Of a DNA stretch of 64,000 nucleotides, positions 53,201 to 62,964 are shown piece by piece (the first letter of the stretch is position 1; each line of letters opens with the position of its first letter). The notes under the pieces were generated by a model. The model had not been told where the DNA came from and searched no databases. It saw nothing but the letters and a program-made list of their open reading frames with translations. Position numbers and translations under genes: made by a program. This stretch comes from BTUB01 sp963836585 (GTDB taxonomy: Bacteria; Babelota; Babeliae; Babelales; Vermiphilaceae), in the NCBI GenBank assembly GCA_963836585.1, contig CAWIJV010000003.1, forward strand, positions 372,001-436,000, written 5' to 3'.

Positions 53201-55093
53201 ATGAAGCTCACTAATGTTGTATTATTTAGTTTTATAGTTGTTGCATGCGCGGTCGCCGATCCTATCACCGTGAGCAATACTAGTTTTCGCAACCTGTATG
53301 CTGCCATCTATTATAATTTTCCTAAAATTCCTCTCATGAATCAAAAGCCGGCGCAATTGGCAAGCGCGATCACCTATATTCCTGCGCAATCTTGTGCAAC
53401 TCTTGATCGCCCCGATCTTTGGTATACCGCTGATCGCATGCTCGTATTTTCTGAAGAAAATAATCTCTTTGCGCCAACGGTGGATCCTGCACTGCTTGAT
53501 GCATGGAATGCTTTAAATATCGGCAGTTTGCAAGGAAGCACTTTTTATTTGGCAACGGATAGCCAAGGCGATATCAACGGTTACTCTGCGCTCGAATGGG
53601 ATCTGATAGAAGAGCCGATTCAGTATGCGCAGGAGATGATGGCAAACTTCCTGCCGGCCATTGCCAAGAATCCGTATAAAACAACATCAGCAACGGTGCG
53701 CCTGGGCAATCAACTGTGTGATCAGGAGCGTGCTTATTTGCAAAATCGAGTGCAGTGGGTGGAAGCGGCACTCGCACAGCAGGGAATTGCGTGTGCGGAG
53801 GGGAAAAAAGTTCCCACCATTGCAATCGTGTGCAGTGGCGGTGGATATCGCGCAATGCTCTATGCGCTGGGCGCTCTCAAAGGATTCCAAGAATCGGGTG
53901 TTTTGGATTTGAGCACCTATCTGGTGGGATTATCCGGATCCACGTGGGCGATTGCGCCGTGGATCTGCAGCGGCCAAACAATTGATGACTATATTAGCGG
54001 CATGCTTCAAAATATAACGGCCGGCTTTAATGATGTAGGTGAGCAAACCTTCTCTTTAATCACCGATGTGCTGCTGACTAAATACTGCGCGGGGCAGCCG
54101 CTGGGATTTGTGGATCTGTATGGCGCTTTTGTGGGCAATGCGGTCTTTACCGATTTTGCGACGCAAAAAGTTTTGGTGCATCTTTCCGATCAGGCGGCAG
54201 CAATTGCCGATGGCTCACTGCCGTTTCCGCTCTATACCTGCATTAGTGGGCAAACAGCTCAAAGCGAGAAGCTATGGTATGAATTCAGTCCGTATGAAGT
54301 GGGAGCATCCTGGCTGGGCGCCTATGTACCCACCTGGGCATTTGGCAGAAGATTTGAAAATGGCGCTTCTGTAACGATGGCTCCCGAGCAGCCGATGAGC
54401 ACGCTGCTGGGCACCTTTGGATTGGCGGTTGGTGTCACGGTTGCGCGCATGCTGAGTGAAGCAGATATTAGTACGAATGTGAGCTCGTCACTTGCTAAAG
54501 CTCTGATTCAAAAAATTTTAGCCGGCTATGGTCAGGATCGGCCTATTTATGCGCAATATTATAATATGGTATTCAATATGAGCGATGAAACATTTGCCGA
54601 TGATGCCATTGCGCCGATGGTGGATGCGGGTATCGATTTTAATTTGCCCTATCCGCCCATTAGCGGCCAACGCACGGAGCGCACCGCGGATATAATTTTG
54701 TTTGTTGATGCGTCAGCAGATCAGGTGATGGGTACCGAGCTGCAGAATGTTGAAAACTATGCCCAAGCTCACAACCTTCCTTTTCCGGCTATTGATTACA
54801 CAAACATTGCCCGGCAAGCGGTGAGTTCTTTTGCCGATAGCAGTAATCCCGATGCGCCGATCGTGATCTATATCCCGCGCATTGTTGATCAACAGTTGCT
54901 TGCGCAGCATCAACAAGATTTGCCGAATTTATATAATCAGCTTATCAGTTTCAATGTTGAGCAGTGCATTTCTGATGGTGCGTGTAACACCTTTAATTTT
55001 GATTATACCGTTGCGCAAGCGCAGCAGATGATGGCGCTCGGTGAATTTAATGCGCTCATGGCCAAGGAAATAGTATTGAATGCATTGAGATAA
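53201..55093 (+). CDS. Secreted cytosolic-PLA2-like (patatin-fold) phospholipase 2
   Basis: A 630-residue paralogue from ATG 53201 with AAAGGAGAAG upstream, and a signal peptide (TNVVLFSFIVVACAVA). It is collinear with the first copy throughout: VSNTSFRNLYAAIYY, RLGNQLCDQE, CSGGGYRAM, GLSGSTWAI, FSPYEVGASWLGAYVP, VDAGIDFNLPYPPISGQRTER, and the end CNTFNFDY. All catalytic residues (Arg, Ser, Asp) are kept, so both are probably active. A terminator follows at once. The pair forms a two-gene operon. Confidence 0.85.
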   Translation: MKLTNVVLFSFIVVACAVADPITVSNTSFRNLYAAIYYNFPKIPLMNQKPAQLASAITYIPAQSCATLDRPDLWYTADRMLVFSEENNLFAPTVDPALLDAWNALNIGSLQGSTFYLATDSQGDINGYSALEWDLIEEPIQYAQEMMANFLPAIAKNPYKTTSATVRLGNQLCDQERAYLQNRVQWVEAALAQQGIACAEGKKVPTIAIVCSGGGYRAMLYALGALKGFQESGVLDLSTYLVGLSGSTWAIAPWICSGQTIDDYISGMLQNITAGFNDVGEQTFSLITDVLLTKYCAGQPLGFVDLYGAFVGNAVFTDFATQKVLVHLSDQAAAIADGSLPFPLYTCISGQTAQSEKLWYEFSPYEVGASWLGAYVPTWAFGRRFENGASVTMAPEQPMSTLLGTFGLAVGVTVARMLSEADISTNVSSSLAKALIQKILAGYGQDRPIYAQYYNMVFNMSDETFADDAIAPMVDAGIDFNLPYPPISGQRTERTADIILFVDASADQVMGTELQNVENYAQAHNLPFPAIDYTNIARQAVSSFADSSNPDAPIVIYIPRIVDQQLLAQHQQDLPNLYNQLISFNVEQCISDGACNTFNFDYTVAQAQQMMALGEFNALMAKEIVLNALR

Positions 55094-55128
55094 AAAAAGG
55101 CGTCACTTAAAAAGCGACGCCTTTTTTT
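55092..55128 (+). terminator. Bidirectional terminator between the phospholipase pair and the fibre gene
   Basis: AAAAAAAGGCGTC pairs with GACGCCTTTTTTT around an 11-base loop. The A and T runs on both sides let it serve the plus-strand phospholipase operon and the minus-strand fibre gene. Confidence 0.9.
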
Positions 55129-58100
55129 ATAACGGTTAAAAAATTTTATGCCGGCAGTACTGCCATGAGTTTGTTCACCAGCTCGCGGAGCTGGCCAATC
55201 TCTTGATGATGCGTTTCTTCTTGCGTTTGCATACGAGATTCCAATTCCTGAATTTGTTTGAGCAGCAACGGAATCAGCGCCATATAGTTCACTGAATAAA
55301 TCTCGCCCGCTTCATCGCGCACCACAATCTCTGGATAAATCTCATTCACTTCTTCGGCAATCAAACCGTATTGTTTACTATTTGAGGCATCACCTTTGTA
55401 ACTGAATGTCACCGGGCGTAGTTTGAGCATTTTTTCTTGTTGCGAATCTAAATCGGCAATATCTTTTTTGTAGCGAGCAGAAGATGAGGTGGTTCCCAAT
55501 TGACCGGAAGAGTCAATAAGCACTGCGATTGCATTAGCATTATTAGTGGTTACTCCGCGAATACCAGAAATCACACAACCTGTTTGGCTACCGGCAGTAC
55601 CAATGCGAATCCATCCTTGATCGCCAAGAATGCCGGCATTACCAATATCAATATTATTACTTTCACCGCCAGTGAAATTATTGCCGGCGGTATTACCAAT
55701 GGCAATATTGGTTGAGCCGGTCAAATTTCTGGAAAGTGCGCTGGTGCCAATGGCAACATTATTACCAGTAGTACAGAATTGAAGAGCTGATGTACCGATC
55801 GCCACATTATTGGCTGCGCCAGTACTTTGACGCATGGTATTATATCCAATAGCCACATTATTACTTGCATTCATAGCATTCTGCATCGATTGAAGTCCAA
55901 TCGCCACGTTGGTACTCGAGCCGGTAGCAAAACCCATTGCCGCATTACCAATGGCCACATTATTAGTACCGGAACCATTTCTCATTGCAGCATTACCAAT
56001 TGCTATATTGGTACTTGAACTGACCGAATTTTGCATTGCATCAAGCCCAATGGCCACATTAGTGCTTGATCCGGTAGCAGCAAGCATTGTATTATATCCA
56101 ATAGCCACATTTTCACTTGCATTCATAGCATTCTGCATCGATAGAAATCCAATTGCCACATTGGTGCTTGAGCCGGTAGCAAAAGCCATTACCGTATTGC
56201 CGATAGCCACGTTATTAGTACCGGAACCATTTCTCATTGCAGCATTACCAATTGCTATATTAGTAGCTGAGCCGAGAGAGTTTTCCATTGCGTCAACTCC
56301 AATAGCTACATTAGTGCTTGATCCGGTAGCAAAAGCCATTGCCGCATTACCAATGGCCACATTATTAGTACCGGAAGCATCTCAGCATGGACTAGTAAAC
56401 CAATTGCCACATTGGTAGCTGAGCTGACAGCATTTTGCATTGCATCGAGTGCCAATAGCCACATTGGTACTTGAACCGGTAGCAAAAGCCATTACCGTAT
56501 TGCCGATAGCCACGTTATTAGTACCGGAAGCATTTCGCATTGCAGCATTACCAATTGCTACATTGGTACTTGAACTTACCGAATTTTGCATTGCATCAAG
56601 CCCAATGGCCACATTAGTGCTTGATCCGGTAGCAGCAAGCATTGTATTATATCCAATAGCCACATTTTCACTTGCATTCATAGCATTCTGCATCGATAGA
56701 AATCCAATTGCCACATTGGTGCTTGAGCCGGTAGCAAAAGCCATTACCGTATTGCCGATAGCCACGTTATTAGTACCGGAACCATTTCTCATTGCAGCAT
56801 TACCAATTGCTATATTAGTAGCTGAGCCGAGAGAGTTTTCCATTGCGTCAACTCCAATAGCTACATTAGTGCTTGATCCGGTAGCAAAAGCCATTGCCGC
56901 ATTACCAATGGCTATATTATTAATACCGGAAGCACTCAGCATGGCTTGTAAACCAATTGCCACATTTGTATTTGAACCATTACCAGCATTATGAAATGCA
57001 TCTTCGCCGATAGCTACATTTTGGTTAGCATTAAGTGCATTTTGCAATGCCTCATAACCAACCGCAACATTTGCTGTAGAACCGGAAGCATTTTGCATGG
57101 CCAGAGTTCCAATGGCCACATTATTGATACCTGACGGATTATTTTGCAAAGCAAATGTTCCAATCGCAACATTCTGAAGACCACCCACATTGGTCTGCAT
57201 TGCTTGCTGGCCTATTGCAACATTACTATAACCGGTTGTATTACTTTGCAGTGCAAGATATCCGATTCCAACATTTCCCGTTGCAGAACTATTTGCAGTA
57301 AGCGCTGAGCAACCCACGGCCGTATTATAAGATCCAGAATTAACCGATAACGCATTTTCACCAAGAGCTGTGACCCCCGTCGCGCCAGCAGCATTCACAT
57401 TGTTGGTATTATCACCTACCGAGAGATTGCACTGCGCTAGATTACTTGCACCGGTCAGATTAAAGTTTGCCGCATTTATGTTTCCACACACATTCAAGTT
57501 GCCACCGATGCCCACGCCGCCACTCACGGTGAATGCACCGTTGGTGCAGCCGGTGCTTTGCAGTGTCGAGCGATTGGCAATGGTGCCGGTCGCACTGATT
57601 ACTGCCAACTGGCCACTCGGGGTTACAATTACCGGTTGATGGGTGCCGTTTACCGGTGTGCCATAGATACCTGCCATGAATGAACCGGTTTGAGTATTTT
57701 GAATGCCGATGCGAATGATGCTTTGATCGCCGGCAACTCCCTGATTACCAATATCAATATTGTTACTTTCGCCGGAAGTGGCCAACTGATAACCAGCATG
57801 GTTACCGATCGCGATATTATTTGATCCGGTTGCATTGGTAAATAGTGCATTATATCCAAGCGCAGTATTATAATTTCCGCTTTGGCCTTCATACATTGCA
57901 CCAACACCAACAGCCACATTCTTGCTTGCGGTAGTACTGTCATTGAGCACTCCGCCACCAATGGCCACATTATTGCTGCCCTGCCCATCAAGTAGCGCAT
58001 AAATTCCCATGGCAGTATTATAAGTGGCGCCGGAACAGTTTGTCATTGCCAGACTGCCGACTGCAACATTGCCGAAGCCCGGACTATTTTGCAAAGCTTG

Positions 58101-58803
58101 GCACCCTACGGCAGTATTATATGAGCCGGCATTATTTTGCAACGCATTTTCACCTAATGCCGTAACACGATTGAAAGTGCCATTCACATTGTTGGTATTA
58201 TCGCCTACCGAAAGATTGCAGTTGGTTGAGTTGCTTGCGCCGGTGGTATTAAAGTTGGCAGCTTTTATATTTCCACAGACATTTAAATTGCCTCCAACGC
58301 CCACGCCACCGCACACAATGAGAGCGCCATTAGTACATGCGGTGCTTGCGGTAGTGTTGCTGATGCTCACCGGGCCAGTGACGGTTAAATTATTTACGGT
58401 GAAATTGTTCGCACTCAAATTGTTAAAGCTGCCGGTTCCGCCAGTAATCACGTTTACCGTTTCAGTATTAAGCGTACTGCTACCAGTCACCGTCAAATTA
58501 TTAATCGTGGCATTATTCACCACTAGATTATTGATCGTTCCTGTGCCATTCACCGTGAAATTGTTGAAAGTGACATTGCCGCCGGTGAAATTTACATTGC
58601 CAAAAGTGCCAGTGCCTGCGACATTGAGATTTCCATTGATTATTGTATTTCCGCCAATTTCTTCATTGCCGCACACATACAAATTATCCAAAATGCCCAC
58701 ATTGCCCAATGCTTCCAGTACGAGTGCATTTCGTGGACCCGTGCAGGGGACAGTGGCTCGTGACAGGCTTACGCCTTCCTCGCCATGAAAATGATCGAAG
58801 CAT

Positions 58804-58828
58804 GCTTCGATAAACTCAGCACGAACGG
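58804..58828 (-). repeat. Dispersed repeat module in frame in the fibre gene
   Basis: Minus strand CCGTTCGTGCTGAGTTTATC then GAAGC is the same module as at 7632-7656 and 15839-15864. It is translated as VRAEFIEA in the fibre, between otherwise regular repeats, and the nearby residues FDHFHGEEGVS are also out of the repeat pattern. Confidence 0.75.
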
Positions 58829-59505
58829 ATTTGAGTTCATCGCCTAGCAATGGCACACTTCTTGCACCGCCAGCTGTTATTACTCCGCAGACATTAAGGC
58901 TGCCTTCAATGCCAACATCACCGGCAACTACTAATGCTCCTTCTGAGCATGAAGATCCGGTTGCCGTTGAAGTAATGATTACTGGGCTACCAAAAGTTCC
59001 GGTGCCGCACACATTTAAGTTGCCGCCAATGCCGGCGCCACCGTTGGGAATGGCCAGTGCGCCATCACTGCAATTGGTGCTTTGCGTTGGATCCAAGATT
59101 ATCAATGGCCCGGTTTAGCTGATGCCGCCGGTTGCGGTGATTGCACCGCAGACATTCAGATTACCCATGATGCCCACACCACCATCAATCACGAGTGCGC
59201 CTTGGTTACAGGCAAAACTTTGGGTGGTGTTGGTAACTATTATCGGGCCGCCAAAGGTGCTGCCACCAGTTATATTTAATCCATTAAAAGTTCCCGTACC
59301 GCATACATTTAAAGCGCCACCAACGCCCACGCCGCCCGCAACGGTTAGCGCGCCATTGGTGCAATTAGTGCTAGGGTCAGTATTGCTGATAATGATCGGG
59401 CCAGAGAAATTGCTCGGGCCGGTGACGGTAATATTGCCAAATATCCCCGTGCCGGCAACAATAGTGCCGTTCACGCACACATTGCAAAATTGAGCTGAGT
59501 TGGTA

Positions 59506-60358
59506 GGTTCTGTGAACCAAATTTTATCTGAGCCATATTAAAGCTCCTACGAAATGCAGAAAAGATAAATAGGACTGGGCCGATTTATCAAATCTGGAAA
59601 AAATTCTACGAAAATGTTTAATTTTGCCGAAAAAGCACTCGATAAGATGCCGTTCTTTATAAAGATGTTCATCATAAGAACGTGGTTTTTTACGATTCTT
59701 TCGCGAAGGAATATTCGCCTCACATCCCTTCTTTCCAATGTTTTCAACAAAATCATCGCAATCGTACGCCTTGTCGGCAACTATGGGAATATCAAAAACA
59801 CCCTCACATAAATGCTTTGCTTGAGTAATATCATTACGATTACCTGCCGTCAAAATGAATTTAAGAGGCAGACCTAATGCGTCCACGAAAGCATGTATCT
59901 TAGTTGTGAATCCCCCTTTACTACGACCCAACGCTTGCTGTTCTTGAAATCCATAGCCAGCTGAACATGCATGTGAACGAACAATCGTAGAGTCAATCAT
60001 GCCAAGGTCCATATCTGGATCCTTCTGTACAAATTCAAATAATTTTTTCCAAATACCACGTTTACTCCATTGCTTAAACCGCTTATGAACGGCTCTCCAA
60101 TTACCATAATAAAAAGGGAGTAATCGCCACTGGCAGCCAGTTCTAAGTGTGTAAACAACCGCTTCAAGAAATTTGCGCAGCCGCTCGGCATCATTTTTAT
60201 GAATTCCCTTAATTTGACTTAAAAATTTCAATATTTCTGTAAATTCTGTATCTTTAAGCAAGTAATGCATTATGGCTTCCTTTTTTAGGTGTTTGATAGC
60301 TCTTTAAAAGGAAGCTTACTTTTTATTTATGCATTTTTTAAATTTGGTTCACAGAACC
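59506..60358 (-). mobile_element. IS5-family insertion sequence
   Basis: An 853-base element with perfect 19-base terminal inverted repeats (GGTTCTGTGAACCAAATTT, left 59506-59524, right 60340-60358), themselves containing the palindrome GGTTC-TGT-GAACC. It is flanked by a TA duplication (59504-59505 and 60359-60360). It holds one intact transposase gene. Removing the element and one TA restores the reading frame of the fibre gene exactly, so the insertion is recent. Confidence 0.92.
59524..60270 (-). CDS. IS5-family transposase
   Basis: A 248-residue DDE transposase in a single uninterrupted frame. The N-terminal DUF4096-like region has LRTGCQWRLLPFYYGNWRAV and FKQWSKRGIWKKLFE. The catalytic residues are Asp in MIDSTIVRSH, Asp in VADKAYDCDDF and Glu in KERHLIECFFGKIKHFRRI. 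GRSKGGFTTKIHAFVDALG is typical of the IS427-like group. All catalytic residues are present, so it is probably active. Confidence 0.93.
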   Translation of the reverse strand: MHYLLKDTEFTEILKFLSQIKGIHKNDAERLRKFLEAVVYTLRTGCQWRLLPFYYGNWRAVHKRFKQWSKRGIWKKLFEFVQKDPDMDLGMIDSTIVRSHACSAGYGFQEQQALGRSKGGFTTKIHAFVDALGLPLKFILTAGNRNDITQAKHLCEGVFDIPIVADKAYDCDDFVENIGKKGCEANIPSRKNRKKPRSYDEHLYKERHLIECFFGKIKHFRRIFSRFDKSAQSYLSFLHFVGALIWLR

Positions 60359-60581
60359 TAGGGCATGCGCCAAAGAGAGGTGCAGCAACCAATAAAGATA
60401 AGAGTAACAACTTCTTCATAGACTTCCTTTTTTTTAGAAGGGAAATAGAATTACCTTCTCACACTACCCGTGGGTTGTTACTGTTGTCAAGTTGATGTGA
60501 AAAATTTTCTATCATTTTTTAAAAAAACATTTATTGTTAAATCTAAATTTTAGAAAAAATTTAGATTTATTAGGATTTTGT

Positions 60582-62309
60582 ATGCCCATGCTTCGCGGGT
60601 CAAAATATTTGTGGAAATTGCCGCAGGGGGACCCTCAGGCAATTTGGCAAGTAGCTTCTTCATATAATCTTTCATATTCAATTGCGCAGCTGCTGCTTTC
60701 GCGGGGGTATTCCACCAAAGAATCAATCGACTCTTTTTTGTTTAGCTCTTTTGAAAAAGATGTGGCGCATGCTTCTGCCATGAAAGATGCGCAAAAAGCG
60801 ATTGATCGCATCCTCAAAGCGATTGCTGACAAAGAAAAGATTTTAATATTTGGCGATTATGATGTTGATGGTATCACTTCATCAGCATTGATGATGATCA
60901 GTTTGCTGCCGCTGGGCGCTGACGTAAACTTTTTTTTACCACATCGGGTGCGTGATGGCTATGGCATCTCAAGCAAAATTGTTGAGCGGGCTGCGCAAAA
61001 TGGGTACACCTTAATTGTGACGGTGGATAATGGCATCACCGCGTTTGATCCGGCGCTCAAAGCAAAAGAACTGGGCATCGATCTGATTATCACCGATCAT
61101 CATAAGCCGCATGATCATCTGCCTGAAGCATATGCGATTGTGAATCCCAATCAACTCGATTGTGCGTATCCATTTAAATCTTTGGCCGGTGTAGGTGTGA
61201 GTTTTAAACTGCTTTCATTGCTCTATGAAATAAAAGGATTGCAGTTGCCCACCAAGGCGTATGAGCTTCTGCTGCTGGGCACTATTGCCGATGTGGTGCC
61301 GCTGCTGGGAGAAAATAGATTTTGGGTGCGCTATGGCCTGAACTATGTGAACACGTATGAAAGTTTGTCACTCAAGATGCTCAAGCAAAATGGCAAGGTT
61401 ACCAAGCCACGCTTATCAGCGACCGATATTGGATTTTTCATCGCGCCGCAAATTAATGCACTCGGGCGTTTGGAAGATGCGCGGCAGGGGGTAAAATTCT
61501 TAATTGGATCTGATCAGCAGATTGTAAAAGAAGTGGGCGCGGTGTTGCTCGAACTCAATCAAGCGCGCAAAGAGATTGAGCGTGGCATTGTTGCCGGGAT
61601 CGAGGCAGAGATTGCAACCAAAACGATCGATCTTGCGCGTGATCAGATTATTCTTTCTGCCAGCGCCGATTGGCAGCCGGGCGTTATCGGCTTGGTGGCA
61701 TCTCGCTTTGTGGGTGCGTATGGCAAGCCCACCTTGCTATTCCATCTTACCAAAGATGGCATGGCAAAAGGATCGTGCCGATCAATTCCGGAATTCAATA
61801 TGTTTCAGGCGCTGGGCGCGTGCGCGGATCTGATTGAGCAGTTTGGCGGGCACCCGATGGCGGCCGGCTTAAGTTTGCCGGCAAAAAATTTACCGCTCCT
61901 CAAAGAGCGATTGCAGCAGTTGCTTTTGCAGCAGGTGAGTGTGGAAGATCTGCAACCAAAAGTGACGCTCGATGCGGAAGTGAAGTTGCCCGATCTTACC
62001 AAAAAATTTACCGATGATTTGCATCATCTGGAGCCGTTTGGCAATCAAAATAGCCAGCCCGGGTTTTATGTAAAAGATGCGGTGATGGTGCAAAAACCAA
62101 CCATGCTTAAAGATGCACATGTAAAATGCTCAGTCTTTGCTGATGGGATTATCAAGCCGCTTATCTTTTTTAATCGGCCGGAACTGTATCAGCAGCTGCA
62201 TGATATTGGCTCCGATTCATTTGACTTGGCAGTAAATGTGAGCGAAAATCACTGGAATGGAAAAGTTTCCATTGAGTTGCTGGGTATTGATATAGCGTTT
62301 AAAGGCTGA
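60582..62309 (+). CDS. recJ: Single-stranded-DNA-specific exonuclease RecJ
   Basis: A 575-residue DHH-family 5'-3' exonuclease acting in recombination and mismatch repair. Motifs are ILIFGDYDVDGITSSA (about residue 93), VTVDNGI, IITDHHKPH (DHH, about 172), NPNQLDCAYPFKSLAGVGV, the DHHA1 motif FGGHPMAAGLSL and the OB-fold end. ATG 60582 (TAGGA upstream) is preferred over ATG 60534, which is not preceded by a ribosome binding site. A 9-bp hairpin overlaps its stop. Confidence 0.95.
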   Translation: MPMLRGSKYLWKLPQGDPQAIWQVASSYNLSYSIAQLLLSRGYSTKESIDSFLFSSFEKDVAHASAMKDAQKAIDRILKAIADKEKILIFGDYDVDGITSSALMMISLLPLGADVNFFLPHRVRDGYGISSKIVERAAQNGYTLIVTVDNGITAFDPALKAKELGIDLIITDHHKPHDHLPEAYAIVNPNQLDCAYPFKSLAGVGVSFKLLSLLYEIKGLQLPTKAYELLLLGTIADVVPLLGENRFWVRYGLNYVNTYESLSLKMLKQNGKVTKPRLSATDIGFFIAPQINALGRLEDARQGVKFLIGSDQQIVKEVGAVLLELNQARKEIERGIVAGIEAEIATKTIDLARDQIILSASADWQPGVIGLVASRFVGAYGKPTLLFHLTKDGMAKGSCRSIPEFNMFQALGACADLIEQFGGHPMAAGLSLPAKNLPLLKERLQQLLLQQVSVEDLQPKVTLDAEVKLPDLTKKFTDDLHHLEPFGNQNSQPGFYVKDAVMVQKPTMLKDAHVKCSVFADGIIKPLIFFNRPELYQQLHDIGSDSFDLAVNVSENHWNGKVSIELLGIDIAFKG

Positions 62310-62319
62310 CGCCTTTAAA
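62298..62319 (+). terminator. Hairpin over the recJ stop codon
   Basis: TTTAAAGGC-TGAC-GCCTTTAAA is a perfect 9-bp stem with a 4-base loop containing the TGA stop. The following sequence (TTTACAAGGAG) lacks a T-run, so it may be an attenuator or mRNA stabiliser rather than a full terminator. Confidence 0.5.
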
Positions 62320-62335
62320 TTTACAAGGAGATTTT

Positions 62336-62584
62336 ATGACTAATAAAACAAATTTATTAAAACGCATTGTGATTAATCCAAAAATTATGGTGGGCAAACC
62401 CACCATTGCCGGCACCCGACTGACGGTGCAATTTATTTTGCGCCTTCTTGCCCAAGGCATGACTACCCAGGAAATTCTTGATGAATACAAAGGATTGACT
62501 CTAGAAGATATTCAAGCGTGTTTATTTTTTGCCACTGAAGCTCTTGATAGTAGTTCTTTTGTGCCTTTGACTGTGGAAAGCTAG
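62336..62584 (+). CDS. DUF433 protein (antitoxin-like)
   Basis: An 82-residue protein from ATG 62336 with CAAGGAG upstream. It has the DUF433 pattern: RIVINPKIMVGKPTIAGTRL, TVQFILRLLAQGMTTQEILD, EYKGLTLEDIQACLFFATEA, a winged-helix DNA-binding type. DUF433 genes are widely paired with DUF5615 genes as predicted type II toxin-antitoxin modules, as here (4-base gap). Confidence 0.9.
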   Translation: MTNKTNLLKRIVINPKIMVGKPTIAGTRLTVQFILRLLAQGMTTQEILDEYKGLTLEDIQACLFFATEALDSSSFVPLTVES

Positions 62585-62588
62585 TCTC

Positions 62589-62954
62589 ATGAGATTTATG
62601 ATTGATGAATGTGTGGGACCGACTATTGCTGAGTGGTTAAAATTAATGGGTCATGATGTGATTTCTTCATATGATGCGATGCGAGGTTTTGCTGATGATG
62701 AGGTGCTGAAGAAAGCATGTCATGAAAATCGCATTGTTATTACCAGCGATAAAGATTTTGGTGATCTGGTTTTTCGACAAAATATGGACCATTGTGGTGT
62801 AATTTTGCTTCGCTTAATTGACGAACGGCCTTCGCAAAAGATGAAAGTGATCCGTGATGCTTTGGATAATTACTCAAAAAGTCTAGATGGCAATTTTTTA
62901 GTGGTTACTGAAACATCTGTTCGGATAGTAACAGCGCAAAATCAAAGAAGTTAA
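62589..62954 (+). CDS. DUF5615 PIN-like protein (toxin-like)
   Basis: A 121-residue protein from ATG 62589. RFMIDECVGPTIAEWLKLMG, DDEVLKKACHENRIVITSDK, DFGDLV and GVILLRL follow the DUF5615 PIN-like fold, with Asp/Glu residues (D5, E6, D53, D56 or so) in the positions expected for a metal-binding RNase pocket. It is probably the RNase toxin partner of the DUF433 protein; function is by family inference. Confidence 0.9.
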   Translation: MRFMIDECVGPTIAEWLKLMGHDVISSYDAMRGFADDEVLKKACHENRIVITSDKDFGDLVFRQNMDHCGVILLRLIDERPSQKMKVIRDALDNYSKSLDGNFLVVTETSVRIVTAQNQRS

Positions 62955-62964
62955 TGGGATTATA

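Larger units (their letters stand above)
55146..60419 (-). pseudogene. Giant repeat fibre/adhesin with peptidase S74 chaperone end, disrupted by an IS
   Basis: The gene starts at the ATG at 60419 (AAAGGAAG upstream) with signal MKKLLLLSLLVAAPLFGACP, is cut by the IS element 59506-60358, then continues TNSAQFCNVCVNGTIVAGTG. The first half has repeats with GGVGVGGNLNVCG. The second half has many copies of NVAIGxxAM....G.SSTNVAIG, like YadA-type head repeats. The end is a peptidase S74 chaperone (SSARYKKDI with the Ser/Lys pair, GLIAEEVNEIYPE, YMALIPLLLKQI) and coiled coil, which self-cleaves in phage tail fibres. Further damage: in-frame TAA at 59115-59117 and three +1 changes at 56384-56450 (net +3) that create a local stop. 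Open parts: 59115-59480, 56382-59105, 55146-56360. Confidence 0.85.

Noticed and set aside
56440..56994. Long plus-strand open frame across the fibre repeats
   Set aside because: It is the antisense of the NVAIG repeats; regular repeats keep the opposite strand open. Similar frames at 55909-56418, 58024-58788 and 59122-59493 are rejected for the same reason.
55146..60419. Prophage remnant because of the S74 tail-fibre chaperone
   Set aside because: No other phage structural, lysis or integration genes are present and the protein has a bacterial signal peptide.
62336..62954. VapBC toxin-antitoxin system
   Set aside because: The partner fits DUF5615/DUF433 rather than a classic VapC PIN domain with AbrB/RHH antitoxin, so the narrower family names are used.
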